This document shows positions 53,625 through 62,424 of a DNA stretch of 64,000 nucleotides, piece by piece. The notes below the pieces were generated by a model. The model was not told the origin of the DNA and did no database searches. It worked only from the letters and a program-made list of their open reading frames with translations. Made by a program: the position numbers and the translations under genes. Where the stretch lies: the NCBI GenBank assembly GCA_016718565.1, contig JADKCZ010000002.1, positions 682,001 to 746,000 on the forward strand, written 5' to 3'. The DNA comes from Anaeromyxobacter sp. (lineage in GTDB: Bacteria; Myxococcota; Myxococcia; Myxococcales; Anaeromyxobacteraceae). The stretch's first letter is position 1; every line of letters begins with the position of its first letter.

Positions 53625-55172
53625 ATGGCTCCTCCCAGCGCCGTCCGGCTCCCTCGCCCGCCCGCTCCGCCGTCCCGCTCCGCCTGCGCCCTGCCCGCGC
53701 TCAGCCTCTGGCTCGTGCTGGCCACCCCGGCCCTGGCCGGCGCCCAGGAGGCGGTGGGCGGCGCCGCGCCGGCCCCCCAGGCCTCCGGCGCACCCGCGGC
53801 CGACCTGGCGGTGCAGCCGCCCACCGCGCCCGAGCTCCGCCTCACCCCGCCCGGCGCACCCGCGGTGGCGGCGCGCCCCCCCAGCTGGTGGCTCCCGCCG
53901 CTCGAGCTGGTGGGGGTCAGCACCGTCCTGAGCCTGTGGGGCCGCACCATGATCGATGACCCCACCTTCCACTCCACCTGGGCCAGCTTCAAGGATCACC
54001 TCAACGGGCCGTGGTGGTACGACGAGGACAAGTTCGCCACCAACCAGTTCGGCCACCCGTACCAGGGGCACCTCTACTTCTCGACGGCGCGCACCCTCGG
54101 CCACGGGTTCTGGGTCTCCTCGGCCTTCGCCTTCACCGGCAGCCTGCTCTGGGAGACGGCCGGGGAGCTGGAGCCGCCCTCGGTGAACGACCAGATCACC
54201 ACCACCGTGGCCGGGTCCTTCCTGGGCGAGATCCTCTTCCGCCTCGCCAACCGGGTGCTGGACGACGGCGGCGGCGCGCCCTCCCGCTGGCGCCAGCTGG
54301 GGGCCGCGGCGGTCTCGCCTGTCAACGGGTTCAACCGCGTGCTCCACGGCGACCGCTACCGCCCGCCGCCCGAGGACCTGCCCCTCACCGGCGAGCTGAC
54401 GCTCGGCTTCCAGTACGCCGGCGCCTCGAAGCAGGACGGCACCAGCCTGGGGCACACCCAGACCGGCCTGGTGAGTGCCAAGGTGGTGCAAGGGCACCCG
54501 GGCAGCGGCCACGGCTTCCGCGCCCCCTTCGACTACTTCGACGTGCGGGCCCAGATCGGCCTGAGCGAGGACGCCGGCGGGGCCAGCGCCACCGGGAACT
54601 TCTCCATCCACGGGCTGCTGGTCGGGGCGCCCTTCGGGGTGGGGCAGGCCAAGGGCCTGTGGGGGCTCTACGGCACCTACGACCTGCTCACCCCCACCCT
54701 GTTCCGGGCCAGCTCCTCGGCGCTGGGGATCGGCGCCGTGTACCACGTGCCGCTGGGCGGGGACTTCCTCCTGCAGGGCCAGGCCATCCTCTCGGCGGGC
54801 TACGGGGCCGGCGGCTCGCTGCAGGACCCGGTGGGACGGCGCGACTACCACTTCGGGCTGCAGGCCGTGGTGTTCACCAACATCGGGGTGGTCTGGCGCG
54901 ACACCCTCTGGCTCGAGGCGCTGGGCCGGGAGTACTTCGTCTCCGGGAGCGCCACGGCCGAGAGCGGGTCGTGGGAGGACATGACCTTCAGCCAGCTCGA
55001 CCTGACCTGGCGCTTCTCCGGGCCGCACTCGGTGAAGCTCGAGACCAGCGCGGAGCGGCGGCAGGCCCGCTACCCGGGCCTGGAGACCATCGACCAGAGC
55101 GGGGCCACCCTGGGCCTGGCCTACGCCTACCAGTTCGGGGAGACCCTGACCTTCTCCGGCAAGGCCCCCTAG
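53625..55172 (+). CDS. DUF3943-like outer-membrane protein (515 aa)
   Basis: A signal region (LPALSLWLVLATPALAGAQE) and a Pro/Ala-rich stretch precede PPLELVGVSTVLSLWGRTMI, FATNQFGHPYQGHLYFSTAR and SLLWETAGELEPPSVNDQIT TTV, the conserved DUF3943 core. Barrel-like strands fill the remainder. The function is unknown. The start is ATG 53625. The next gene begins at the base after this stop, so the two are probably cotranslated. Confidence 0.8.
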   Translation: MAPPSAVRLPRPPAPPSRSACALPALSLWLVLATPALAGAQEAVGGAAPAPQASGAPAADLAVQPPTAPELRLTPPGAPAVAARPPSWWLPPLELVGVSTVLSLWGRTMIDDPTFHSTWASFKDHLNGPWWYDEDKFATNQFGHPYQGHLYFSTARTLGHGFWVSSAFAFTGSLLWETAGELEPPSVNDQITTTVAGSFLGEILFRLANRVLDDGGGAPSRWRQLGAAAVSPVNGFNRVLHGDRYRPPPEDLPLTGELTLGFQYAGASKQDGTSLGHTQTGLVSAKVVQGHPGSGHGFRAPFDYFDVRAQIGLSEDAGGASATGNFSIHGLLVGAPFGVGQAKGLWGLYGTYDLLTPTLFRASSSALGIGAVYHVPLGGDFLLQGQAILSAGYGAGGSLQDPVGRRDYHFGLQAVVFTNIGVVWRDTLWLEALGREYFVSGSATAESGSWEDMTFSQLDLTWRFSGPHSVKLETSAERRQARYPGLETIDQSGATLGLAYAYQFGETLTFSGKAP

Positions 55173-55961
55173 GTGCTCGGCCCCGCCGCCGCCGCGGCCG
55201 CGTACGTGGCCATCATGGCCGTGGGCATGGCCGTCATGCACCACGGCTTCGGCTACGCCTACGGCCAGCCCGAGATGGTGTACGTCATCGCCCCGGTGGA
55301 GGTGCTCCTGACCGCCTGGGCGGTGGTGGCGGCGCGGGCCCACGGCGGGTGGCGCGCCTTCACCCTGGGCCGGCCGCGGCCCTCCGGTCTCCTCTGGCTC
55401 CTGCCGTTGGCGCTGCCGGTGCTGGCCGGGGTGGTCACCTTCGCCCTGGCGCTGGCGCAGGCCGCGCCGCAGCTCACGCCGGCGCGGTGGACCCTGCTGG
55501 CGCTGGTGGCGGCCTGCACGGCGCTGGTCGGCTTCTCGGAGGAGCTGGTCTTCCGGGGCCTCCTGCTGCAGGGCGCCTGGCGGCACTCCGGGATGGCCCA
55601 CGCCATGCGGGTGAGCGCGCTCGGGTTCGCGCTGCTCCACGCCGTCAACCTCCTGGGCGGCTCGCCGCCCGGCGCGGTCGGCGTCCAGGTCCTGGTGACC
55701 GGCGCCTTCGGCCTGGTCTTCGCGCCGCTGGCGATCAGGCTTGGCGCGCTCTGGCCGCTCATGATCGTGCACGCCCTGTGGGACTTCACGCTCTTCGCCT
55801 CGGCGGTGCTGCCGGGCGGCCAGCCGCCGGCCGTGGTCCTGCTGTACCTGCCGGTGGCGCTGCTGCTGGCGCCCGCGCTCTGGTGGTCACTGCGGGCGCA
55901 CCGCGGCCTCGCCATGGCCGACTGGCACCGCTTCTGGCGCGGGGAGCCACCCCTGGCCTGA
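55173..55961 (+). CDS. CPBP-family intramembrane metalloprotease (262 aa)
   Basis: Eight or so membrane segments include the CPBP/Abi motifs: VGFSEELVFRGLLLQGAW (EExxxR), FALLHAVNLL (His) and MIVHALWDFTLFA (HxxxD/N). These residues form the catalytic site in Rce1-like proteases; bacterial members act in peptide maturation or self-immunity. The gene starts at GTG 55173 directly after the DUF3943 stop, which suggests a functional pair. Confidence 0.85.
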   Translation: MLGPAAAAAAYVAIMAVGMAVMHHGFGYAYGQPEMVYVIAPVEVLLTAWAVVAARAHGGWRAFTLGRPRPSGLLWLLPLALPVLAGVVTFALALAQAAPQLTPARWTLLALVAACTALVGFSEELVFRGLLLQGAWRHSGMAHAMRVSALGFALLHAVNLLGGSPPGAVGVQVLVTGAFGLVFAPLAIRLGALWPLMIVHALWDFTLFASAVLPGGQPPAVVLLYLPVALLLAPALWWSLRAHRGLAMADWHRFWRGEPPLA

Positions 55962-56092
55962 CCGGGTGGCGCGCCGGGGCGGGGCAGGTGGCGGCGTCGC
56001 CCCCCGCGCGACGACACGAGGAGGGCGGCGGCGTGAGGCGGTCCCCGGGCGGACCCCGCCAGGGCGCCCGCCGACCTCGGTCCGCCCCGGCC

Positions 56093-56563
56093 CTACGGGT
56101 CGGTGTAGTGCCCCTGCATCGACGGGTAGTACTCGTCGAAGGCCGGCAGCTGCTCGCCCGCGCGCGCCGCGACCAGGTTGTCGAGGTAGTACTCCCAGCC
56201 CGGTCCGAAGTCGCGCGCCAGCTTGCGATCGGTCAGGCGATGCACGAACCGCAGCTCCGTGACGCCGCCCGCCTGCGTGAGCGTGACCTCGAGCGTCATG
56301 CCCCACTCGCCCTTGGTGGTCAGCGCCAGCCGCCGCGGCGGCTCACACGCGTCGATGTGCGCCTCCGACTCCGGCCCGTCCTTCTCGAAGACCATCCGGA
56401 TGGTGATGGTGTTCCCCACGCCGGGCGTGCCCGTCCACGAGCCGAACCAGCGCGCCGTGCTCTCGCTCCGGGTGATGCTCTCCCACACGTCCTCGATCGG
56501 CGCCTCGAACCTGCGCGTCAGCACCAGGTCGTTGCCCTCGAGCCGTCCTGTCGGGTTCTTCAT
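56093..56563 (-). CDS. SRPBCC/AHSA1-domain protein (156 aa)
   Basis: The product reads LVLTRRFEAPIEDVWESITR, ARWFGSWTGTPGVGNTITIR, PRRLALTTKGEWGMTLEVTL and GPGWEYYLDNLVAARAGEQL, the usual AHSA1 pattern (a hydrophobic-cavity START-like fold). It is nearly always encoded with an ArsR-type regulator, as here: ATGA overlap with the regulator gene upstream. AGGAAGGA precedes ATG 56563. The ligand is unknown. Confidence 0.9.
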   Translation of the reverse strand: MKNPTGRLEGNDLVLTRRFEAPIEDVWESITRSESTARWFGSWTGTPGVGNTITIRMVFEKDGPESEAHIDACEPPRRLALTTKGEWGMTLEVTLTQAGGVTELRFVHRLTDRKLARDFGPGWEYYLDNLVAARAGEQLPAFDEYYPSMQGHYTDP

Positions 56564-56946
56564 CCGGTCCTTCCTTTCTCTCGCCGTTGCCCCACCACGT
56601 GCCTCACCGCCGCGCGCCGCTTCGACTCGCGCTTCACGCGATGCACCTCCGTCTCGAGCGCCATGAGCCGGCGCTCCCACTCGCCTGCCGGATCGCGCCG
56701 CAGCTCGGCGATGAACTCCTCGATGGCCGCCAGCGGCCCGAGCTCCAGCCGATAGACGCGCTCGCGCCCCTGCGCCTCGTCCACCACCAGCCCGGCCGCG
56801 CGCAGCACGCGCAGGTGCCTGCTGATGGCGGGTCGGGTCACGCGGAACGCGCCCGCGATCGCCCCCGCCCGCCGGGGCGCATCCCGCAGCAGGCGCAGGA
56901 TGTCCCGCCTCGTCGGGTCGGCCACGGCGCTGGCGGCTTCGTCCAT
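56560..56946 (-). CDS. ArsR-family winged-helix repressor (128 aa)
   Basis: The product contains ADPTRRDILRLLRDAPRRAG and FRVTRPAISRHLRVLRAAGL, the helix-turn-helix of ArsR/SmtB regulators, then VVDEAQGRERVYRL. It lacks the ELCVCDL metal site, so it is not a metal sensor. It overlaps the AHSA1 gene by 4 bp (ATGA) and probably represses the pair through the palindrome at 56957-56972. Confidence 0.9.
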   Translation of the reverse strand: MDEAASAVADPTRRDILRLLRDAPRRAGAIAGAFRVTRPAISRHLRVLRAAGLVVDEAQGRERVYRLELGPLAAIEEFIAELRRDPAGEWERRLMALETEVHRVKRESKRRAAVRHVVGQRREKGRTG

Positions 56947-56956
56947 GCGACATCAT

Positions 56957-56972
56957 GTAACCACTAGGTTAC
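56957..56972. promoter_or_regulatory. Operator palindrome of the ArsR/AHSA1 operon
   Basis: GTAACC-ACTA-GGTTAC is a perfect inverted repeat 10 bp upstream of the regulator's ATG, in an AT-richer patch. Sites of the form ATGTAACC-N4-GGTTAC are typical of ArsR regulators paired with AHSA1 genes, so autoregulation is likely. Confidence 0.7.
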
Positions 56973-57093
56973 GTGTTGTCAAGGGGCGCGGGGCGCCGAG
57001 CGGCCGCAGGTGGCCCTCGCCGGGAGCGGGCGCTCCCGGGGCGGTGGCGTCCCTCGGTCAGACGTGGCTGCTGGCGTCTCGGAGGCGACGGGC

Positions 57094-57451
57094 GTCAGAA
57101 CGGATGCACGAACAGCCCGCTCCGCAGCTTCGGTTCGAAATGGGACGCAGGGTAAAGCACCGGCTTCACCGGGTCGCATCGGGCCGCAAGGGGGCGAATC
57201 CACTGCACTCGCGGAGGAGCGAACTTCCCACGGAGACAAGCCTGGTGCGTCCGGTGTGCAGGCGAGAACTGCTGGGGAACTGCGGGCCGGCGGCGAGGTC
57301 GCGTTACCGGCGGTGCAGATGGAGCTGTTCGCGGAGGCGGGGGCTGTCGTCGCCGAGCGCGCGGTGGCCGCGGGCGCGTCCCGCGAAGTGGTGGCGGGGA
57401 TCTTGCGGCGGGCGGCGGAGCAGTCCGCTAGCCTCCCGCGGGCTACCTAGA
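57094..57451 (+). pseudogene. Decayed segment related to 60406-60762 (copy 1)
   Basis: Bases 57094-57138 match 60406-60450 with one mismatch in 45. Downstream, in one frame, the end reads VQMELFAEAGAVVAERAVAA and ILRRAAEQSASLPRAT, parallel to AELFIRAGAVVAEQLAAS and VLRRAAEQARRILQPQ in the second copy. So both are related segments that have diverged in the middle. No start with a ribosome binding site or known domain was found. The protein frame may be a real small gene or a remnant. Confidence 0.4.
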
Positions 57452-58009
57452 GGCAGCCGCCAAGATCTCTCCCAAGTGGTGGTCACCGATCCGCTCTGCT
57501 TCGAGCCGCACAGCTTGGACCGGGCTCGGCTGCAAGCCCCACCGCCGCAGTTCGGCACTGTCGCCGTACACCATGCCCTCCTTCTCGTGCGTCTCCGTGC
57601 AAAGCAGGATCCGGTCTGAACGGTAGAGGGCGAGGTCCTCCCAGGCCCCAATGGAGAAGAATACCTCTGACGCATCCCTGACCTGGTTGCGGACCTGGTC
57701 GCTGACCTCGGCGAACAGGATGGCTGACGCGGCTCGGCTCGTGGTGAGCCATCGACGCGCCGCGTACAAGGCCAGTACCTTCACGGGCGCCAGCGTCGCA
57801 ACCGCTTCAGACAGGTGTTTGCGGGCCTTCGCACCGGGTTCCGAGGTGATTCGCTGCCCGAATAGCGCGAGCGACATGTGCGTGGCCCGGGATAGGCACG
57901 CTCGAAAGCACGCCGTGTCGCTCGCTCGAAGCGACGCCTGCATGTCGCCCGACGGGAGGTACGTCGGGTTGCCGCTGGGCGCGGTGAGGATGGGTCTGGG
58001 GTCTTTCAT
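57443..58009 (-). CDS. Hypothetical protein, less GC-rich, accessory (188 aa)
   Basis: The product begins MKDPRPILTAPSGNPTYLPS and contains RACLSRATHMSLALFGQRIT, AVATLAPVKVLALYAARRWL and FSIGAWEDLALYRSDRILLC. No signal peptide, membrane segment or known domain was recognised. Codon third positions look less GC-biased than in the neighbours, consistent with recent transfer. ATG 58009 is chosen; the frame is open to 58057. It lies on the same strand as the interrupted gene at 58098-58553. Confidence 0.65.
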   Translation of the reverse strand: MKDPRPILTAPSGNPTYLPSGDMQASLRASDTACFRACLSRATHMSLALFGQRITSEPGAKARKHLSEAVATLAPVKVLALYAARRWLTTSRAASAILFAEVSDQVRNQVRDASEVFFSIGAWEDLALYRSDRILLCTETHEKEGMVYGDSAELRRWGLQPSPVQAVRLEAERIGDHHLGEILAAASR

Positions 58010-58097
58010 CACTCGCACTCTACGTCCTGGGGCCGGATCCGTGGAAAGCCCCTGCATGTGCTGCGGCTCGCGTGCCGGCTAGTGCTACTGCTCAAGT

Positions 58098-58553
58098 CTA
58101 CATGACGTGTCTATTTGCCCTGGCCACGAGTACTGCGAGAGGCCCGGTGGCGAGCTCCGGCGCCTTCTCGACCCGCCCGAGCCATTCGCCCAGGACCGCC
58201 AGCAGTTCCTCGGCATTCGTGGGCGTCTGCTCAGCCAGGCCAATCTCGACTCGGGCCTTGCTCTAGTCGATCCCAAACCATCTCCGCTTCCCCTGCCCGC
58301 GCACCAAGACGTTCAGCAGCCGGCCTTCTGGGTCGAAGCCGATTTCACCGGGCTCCACGTCCACGGGCTCCAGGGACGACTCCGCAGCCTCGACGGGCCT
58401 GAAGATGTGGCGGTCTTCGCCGCGGATGAAGATCGGAGGGGCGATGGGGTGAACCCCGTCGACCGAGGTCCGTTGACGGGACGTGTCGCGCGGGCTCAAC
58501 GGGCACCGAGACACCAAGGGCGCCGGCGTTGTCGCCTGGCATGAGCGACTCAA
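58098..58553 (-). pseudogene. Hypothetical gene interrupted by an in-frame amber codon
   Basis: The upstream part reads VHPIAPPIFIRGEDRHIFRP through GKRRWFGID and stops at TAG (58265-58263). The same frame then continues with SKARVEIGLAEQTPTNAEEL and AVLGEWLGRVEKAPELATGP to a second TAG at 58100-58098. Both halves look like one soluble protein of about 140-150 residues. The start is uncertain (TTG 58553 or GTG 58514). The stop could be a mutation, a suppressed codon or an error. No family was recognised. Confidence 0.5.
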
Positions 58554-58981
58554 GGCCGCGATCCTCCAGCGCCCCGCGCCGCTGCAGGGTGTCGACGGAG
58601 CGTGCGTCAGGCCGAGCGCCAGCAGCCCGAACCCTCGCTCCCAACCACTACGTGGGATCGGGGGATCGGGCTGCTGTCACCTAGGAAGAGTTGGAGATGG
58701 AAGCGGCGGGGCGGCACCAGGACCGTCGGAATCAGCGGTCCTCGCACGCTACGGGCTCGACGCACCACATCAGGGACCAACGCGCCGCTTGACGAGGTTT
58801 GCGCTCGGATCGCGTTCCGCCGCGGCGACTCCACGGCAAGGCCCTCCTGGCGCACCCACGCGCCCAGCAGGCGACGCGCGGGCGCGGCGGCCGGGCTCGC
58901 GAGGTCGGGGGCCCGAGCGTCGCGCCACGGCGATCCTGGTGCGTTCCAGGAGGGCGCGGATCTCCATGAGAGGATCGCTTC
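58554..58981. other. Intergenic region without a convincing gene
   Basis: Several open frames cross this stretch, but none has a start with a ribosome binding site or a recognisable product. It probably holds the promoter of the HNH endonuclease gene; GAGAGGATC lies just before ATG 58982. Confidence 0.4.
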
Positions 58982-60223
58982 ATGCTCGCCCTCGACCCCA
59001 CGCTCGATCCTTCCCGCCTCACCCCGGACCTGCCCCCCGCCACCCTCGCCGAGGCCCGCGTCGACCGCGACGCCCTGGCGCGGCTCCTCGCCCGGGAGCG
59101 GGAGGCGGCCGCCGACTTCCTCCTCGCCGTCGCCGACTTCGACCGCCGGCGCGGCTGGGAGCGGCTCGGCCACGCCAGCCTCTTCGCGTTCCTGACGCGG
59201 GAGCTCGGCCTCTCCAATGGCGCCGCCTGGCTGCGACTCACCGCGGCCCGGCTCCTCCCTCGCCACCCGGCGGTCGAGACGGCGCTCCGCGGCGGGAGGC
59301 TGTGCCTGTCGGCAGTGGGTGAGCTGGCGCGGGTGCTCACCGCCGAGAACGAGGCCGAGGTGTTGCCGCGGTTCTACGGCAGGTCGTCGCGGGAGGCGCG
59401 GGAGGTGGCGGCGGCCATCCTTCCCCGGTCGAGCCCGCCCCAGAGGGAGGTGGTGACGGCGGTGGCGGCCACGGTGTCACCGCGACGGAGCGGGGAGCCG
59501 GCCGGAAGCCTCCCACTCGACTCCTCGGCAGGATCGGCGTCCGAATCGACGCCCACGTCGAGCCCGGCTCAGGCGTCCCCGGCACTCCAGGCCGCAACTC
59601 CGCTTCGTGCGCACGAAGTTGGCTTTACCCACCCCGCGCGGGCCGGCCGCTCCGCCGCGTGGAAGGACGAGGTCGAGCCCCTCGACGCCGATCTGCGCCG
59701 CCTCCACGTCACCGTCCCCTCCCGGCTCCTCCGGAAGGTCGCCACCGCCCGCGACGGCCTCTCCCATGCCCGGCATGGGGCCACCACGGCGGAGGTGCTG
59801 GAGGCGGCACTCGACCTGCTCCTGGAGAGGCAGGCGCGGGCGAAGGCGCTGGTGAAGCGGCCGAGGAAGCTCCACTCGGCGCCGGCCTCGACGCCGATTC
59901 CGCCCGCTCACACCGCCGCGCAGCGCCCGATCGTCCCCGCACCCATCGAGCGCGAGGTCCGGCGCCGCGACGGCGACCGCTGCCAGTTCCCCCTCGACGC
60001 CGGCGGCGTCTGCGGCGCCACCTGGCAGCTGGAGCTCGACCACGTCGTCCCCCTCGCCCTCGGCGGCGAGACCACCGCCGCCAACCTTCGCTGCTGCTGC
60101 GCCTTCCACAACCGGCTGGCCGCGGAGGCGGCGCTGGGGCGGTCGCGCGGGGGGAGCAGGCGCAAGCGCCCACCGCCGCCGCGAGGCCTCGAGGTCAAGA
60201 GCGAGGCCCTGCCTGGGCTCTGA
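58982..60223 (+). CDS. HNH endonuclease, DUF222-like family (413 aa)
   Basis: The N-terminal helical part (LARLLAREREAAADFLLAVA, LGHASLFAFLTRELGLSNGA, LPRHPAVETALRGGRLCLSA) resembles DUF222-type HNH proteins of this group. After a variable linker comes the HNH motif: VRRRDGDRCQFPLDAGGVCG, LELDHVVPLALGG and NLRCCCAFHNRLAAEAALG. The DH and the final HN supply metal and catalytic residues. Such genes are repeated in related genomes and are presumed mobile or defence-associated. It lies between two related decayed segments at 57094 and 60406. Confidence 0.9.
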   Translation: MLALDPTLDPSRLTPDLPPATLAEARVDRDALARLLAREREAAADFLLAVADFDRRRGWERLGHASLFAFLTRELGLSNGAAWLRLTAARLLPRHPAVETALRGGRLCLSAVGELARVLTAENEAEVLPRFYGRSSREAREVAAAILPRSSPPQREVVTAVAATVSPRRSGEPAGSLPLDSSAGSASESTPTSSPAQASPALQAATPLRAHEVGFTHPARAGRSAAWKDEVEPLDADLRRLHVTVPSRLLRKVATARDGLSHARHGATTAEVLEAALDLLLERQARAKALVKRPRKLHSAPASTPIPPAHTAAQRPIVPAPIEREVRRRDGDRCQFPLDAGGVCGATWQLELDHVVPLALGGETTAANLRCCCAFHNRLAAEAALGRSRGGSRRKRPPPPRGLEVKSEALPGL

Positions 60224-60405
60224 CCTTCGCGCAGAACCGGGCGAGGACTCGTGCACCCCGTAGGCCGCGATGGCCGCCGCGCGCTCGTCGAGGCGAGGGA
60301 GCCCGAGGAACGTGTCGCCAAGGAAGTCCTCGCAGCAACCGCGCTCCGGAGCCCGGAACCCACACCCAGCCGCCCGACGATACTGAGTATCCCGAGATCG
60401 ATCCC

Positions 60406-60762
60406 GTCAGAACGGATGCACGAACAGCCCGCTCCGCAGCTTCGGCTCGACCCGAGCAGGTCCATCTCGCATGCGCTTCACCCGGCTGCACAGGGGCTCA
60501 AGCGGCTGGTTCCGCTGGAGCCCCAAGGTCACCAGCTTCGCATACAGCGCACGCGGGCGCACGGGACCTCGACGCCTGGACTGCGGGCGGACTGCGGCCA
60601 GAGCGGCTGCCCACCCTCCCCGCCCCCGGAGCCGAGCTCTTCATCCGGGCCGGTGCCGTCGTGGCCGAGCAGCTCGCGGCGTCCGATGCCGACTGGACCC
60701 TCGTGGACGGGGTGCTCCGACGGGCGGCGGAGCAGGCCAGGCGCATCCTCCAGCCCCAGTAG
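60406..60762 (+). pseudogene. Decayed segment related to 57094-57451 (copy 2)
   Basis: It opens with the 45-bp repeat (one mismatch) and ends with a frame reading PGAELFIRAGAVVAEQLAAS DADWTLVDGVLRRAAEQ, matched residue by residue in part by copy 1. That frame is open back into the 3' part of the HNH gene in another frame, but no proper start is seen. It may be the tail of a gene that usually accompanies HNH genes. Confidence 0.4.
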
Positions 60763-60813
60763 CGTAGAAGCTGCGATCCCCACCTATTGCACTGCTGGTC
60801 CGTGCTAAGGCAG

Positions 60814-61560
60814 ATGGGAATGTGGAGCTTCACGGTCACCAGGTGGTTCACCTTCATCGCTTCCATGGTCGCAGCCGCCGGCGCGGCGCTGCTCGCTGTG
60901 CTGCTTGTGACCGCCGTGCTGACCGGGGGCATCGATGCCGCCTCACGGGTGGGGGTCTACCTCGTCGCCGGCGGTGCGGTCCTGGCCTCCGCATTCAGCA
61001 TCAGGGTCGCGAGGCGCGCCTGGCGAGCGGCCCCGCCTGGACCCGCAGCAGCGCGCCTGCACCAGGCCATCGCGACCAACCGCCGAGCGAGGGAGTGGGG
61101 GCTTCAGCCTGATGATCTGCTCGGCCTCGCCTTCAGCCGGGACGAGGAGGCCTTCGTCATGCTGGGCGCGTTTGCAGTCGCCGTCGATGGGGGCGACAAC
61201 ACGCTGGCGGCCAGCCTGATCGAGCGCGGGCTGAACGACCAGGTGAGCCGAGACGGGTGGGCGGGGCGTGAACTGTGGCTCCAAGGTGCCATGTTCGCCG
61301 CGCTGGTCCAGGGAGACCGGGGCCTGGCTCGACTGCGGCTGTCGAAGGCCGAGCAGCAGGGGGCTGCCAAGATGGAGGATTACGCCAGCCTGGCCAAGGC
61401 AGCCGTTGCCCTAGCAGAAGGACAGCTCGACGCGGCGCGTGGCTTCCAGGCCGCTTGGTTGGAGCTCGCGAAGAACCCCAAGGTGGCGGCCCATATCGCG
61501 GTCGGAAACCACTGGGCGCTCGACCTGCTCCATGCACGGCTTCACGGCGATCCGGCTTGA
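60814..61560 (+). CDS. Membrane protein of unknown function (248 aa)
   Basis: Two membrane segments at the N-terminus (FIASMVAAAGAALLAVLLVT and VGVYLVAGGAVLASAFSI) are followed by a soluble helical domain of about 170 residues. This contains AIATNRRAREWGLQPDDLLG, AASLIERGLNDQVSRDGWAG and LRLSKAEQQGAAKMEDYASL, and could be TPR-like. No family was recognised. ATG 60814 follows CTAAGG; ATG 60820 is an alternative. It lies in the accessory stretch. Confidence 0.65.
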   Translation: MGMWSFTVTRWFTFIASMVAAAGAALLAVLLVTAVLTGGIDAASRVGVYLVAGGAVLASAFSIRVARRAWRAAPPGPAAARLHQAIATNRRAREWGLQPDDLLGLAFSRDEEAFVMLGAFAVAVDGGDNTLAASLIERGLNDQVSRDGWAGRELWLQGAMFAALVQGDRGLARLRLSKAEQQGAAKMEDYASLAKAAVALAEGQLDAARGFQAAWLELAKNPKVAAHIAVGNHWALDLLHARLHGDPA

Positions 61561-61651
61561 GGTAGGGGCCCTGCCCTGTCGCAACTGGTGCACGCCGCAC
61601 TTCACAGCGCCAAGCCCGATTCGTCGCGGCGATCGAAGAGGTAGGTCACCA

Positions 61652-61747
61652 ATGAGGCAGATCATCGATCCGTTCGGGAACGTCGTAGGAATGGGGGTCA
61701 AGATGGGTGCGCCATGTGACCATCTTCAGTACGAGAGGACGACGTGA
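61652..61747 (+). CDS. 31-residue ORF translationally coupled to the next gene
   Basis: The ORF MRQIIDPFGNVVGMGVKMGA ending HLQYERTT is preceded by GAGGTAGGTCACC. Its TGA overlaps the GTG of the next gene (61744) as GTGA. This arrangement and the spacing suggest a real short peptide or a leader. No family was recognised. It is too short to be certain. Confidence 0.4.
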   Translation: MRQIIDPFGNVVGMGVKMGAPCDHLQYERTT

Positions 61748-62142
61748 GCTGCGACTTCGGGATCTGGCATTCGGACAAGCCACTGACTCCTCGTGAGGCG
61801 CAGCAGCTCTATGAGCGTCTTTGCGAGGGTGACCAAACCGTGGTGCAGCCTCACCGTGCCGTCGATGCCTTCTACGAAGAGCTGACGGCAAGCCATCCGG
61901 AGATTGACGACGTGCCCGAGGAGCGGGTCGAGGATCACGAGTTGTGCCCGTGGAGTTGCGCCATGGACAGGTCTCCGGGGTCGCTCGTCATCGCGTCGGT
62001 CTGGTCGCGGGCGGACCACACCAAGTCCCTCCTACTTGAACTCGCCACCAAGCACGGGCTAACGCTCTACGACCCGCAAGTGGGGGTGGTCCATCAGCCG
62101 CAAGCGTCAACGGATCGCAAGCCCTGGTGGAAACTCTGGTGA
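61744..62142 (+). CDS. Hypothetical protein of a family with 'SYDL...W' start and 'HGL..YDPQ' end (132 aa)
   Basis: The product begins MSCDFGIWHSDKPLTPREAQ, with LYERLCEGD, VDAFYEELTASHPEID and ATKHGLTLYDPQVGVVHQP. I recall a widespread family with the same opening and closing motifs, often near toxins as possible immunity proteins; its function is not established. The GTG start overlaps the preceding short ORF, and GAGAGG lies upstream. Confidence 0.65.
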   Translation: MSCDFGIWHSDKPLTPREAQQLYERLCEGDQTVVQPHRAVDAFYEELTASHPEIDDVPEERVEDHELCPWSCAMDRSPGSLVIASVWSRADHTKSLLLELATKHGLTLYDPQVGVVHQPQASTDRKPWWKLW

Positions 62143-62424
62143 AGCAGAGCACTGGGCGGACGAGTGGGCCCCGGACAATCGAAGCCATGACCGGGACTTC
62201 CGTACGGCAGCGGCCGCCCTGACGGAGGCGCGAATCCGCACGCAGGAGCATCGACTTCGCTTCCCGACGGTTGCGAACGCAAGTTCATGGACTTCTACGG
62301 CATAAGGTGTTGGTAGGGACTTCCTGCCATCGCGAGCCGTCCTGGCCCGCGCTCCACCACCAACATCACGGCGTCAACCACCTGGCCCTGGCCGGCGGGG
62401 GAGACGTCCGTCCCGAGGTTCCAC
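62143..62424. other. Intergenic region, nothing recognised
   Basis: No credible gene, hairpin or promoter was seen between the hypothetical gene and the DUF932 gene. Short open frames on both strands lack ribosome binding sites. Confidence 0.4.

Noticed and set aside
58607..59266. Minus-strand frame overlapping the start of the HNH gene
   Set aside because: No ribosome binding site or family motif; most of it is antisense to the conserved HNH N-terminal domain.
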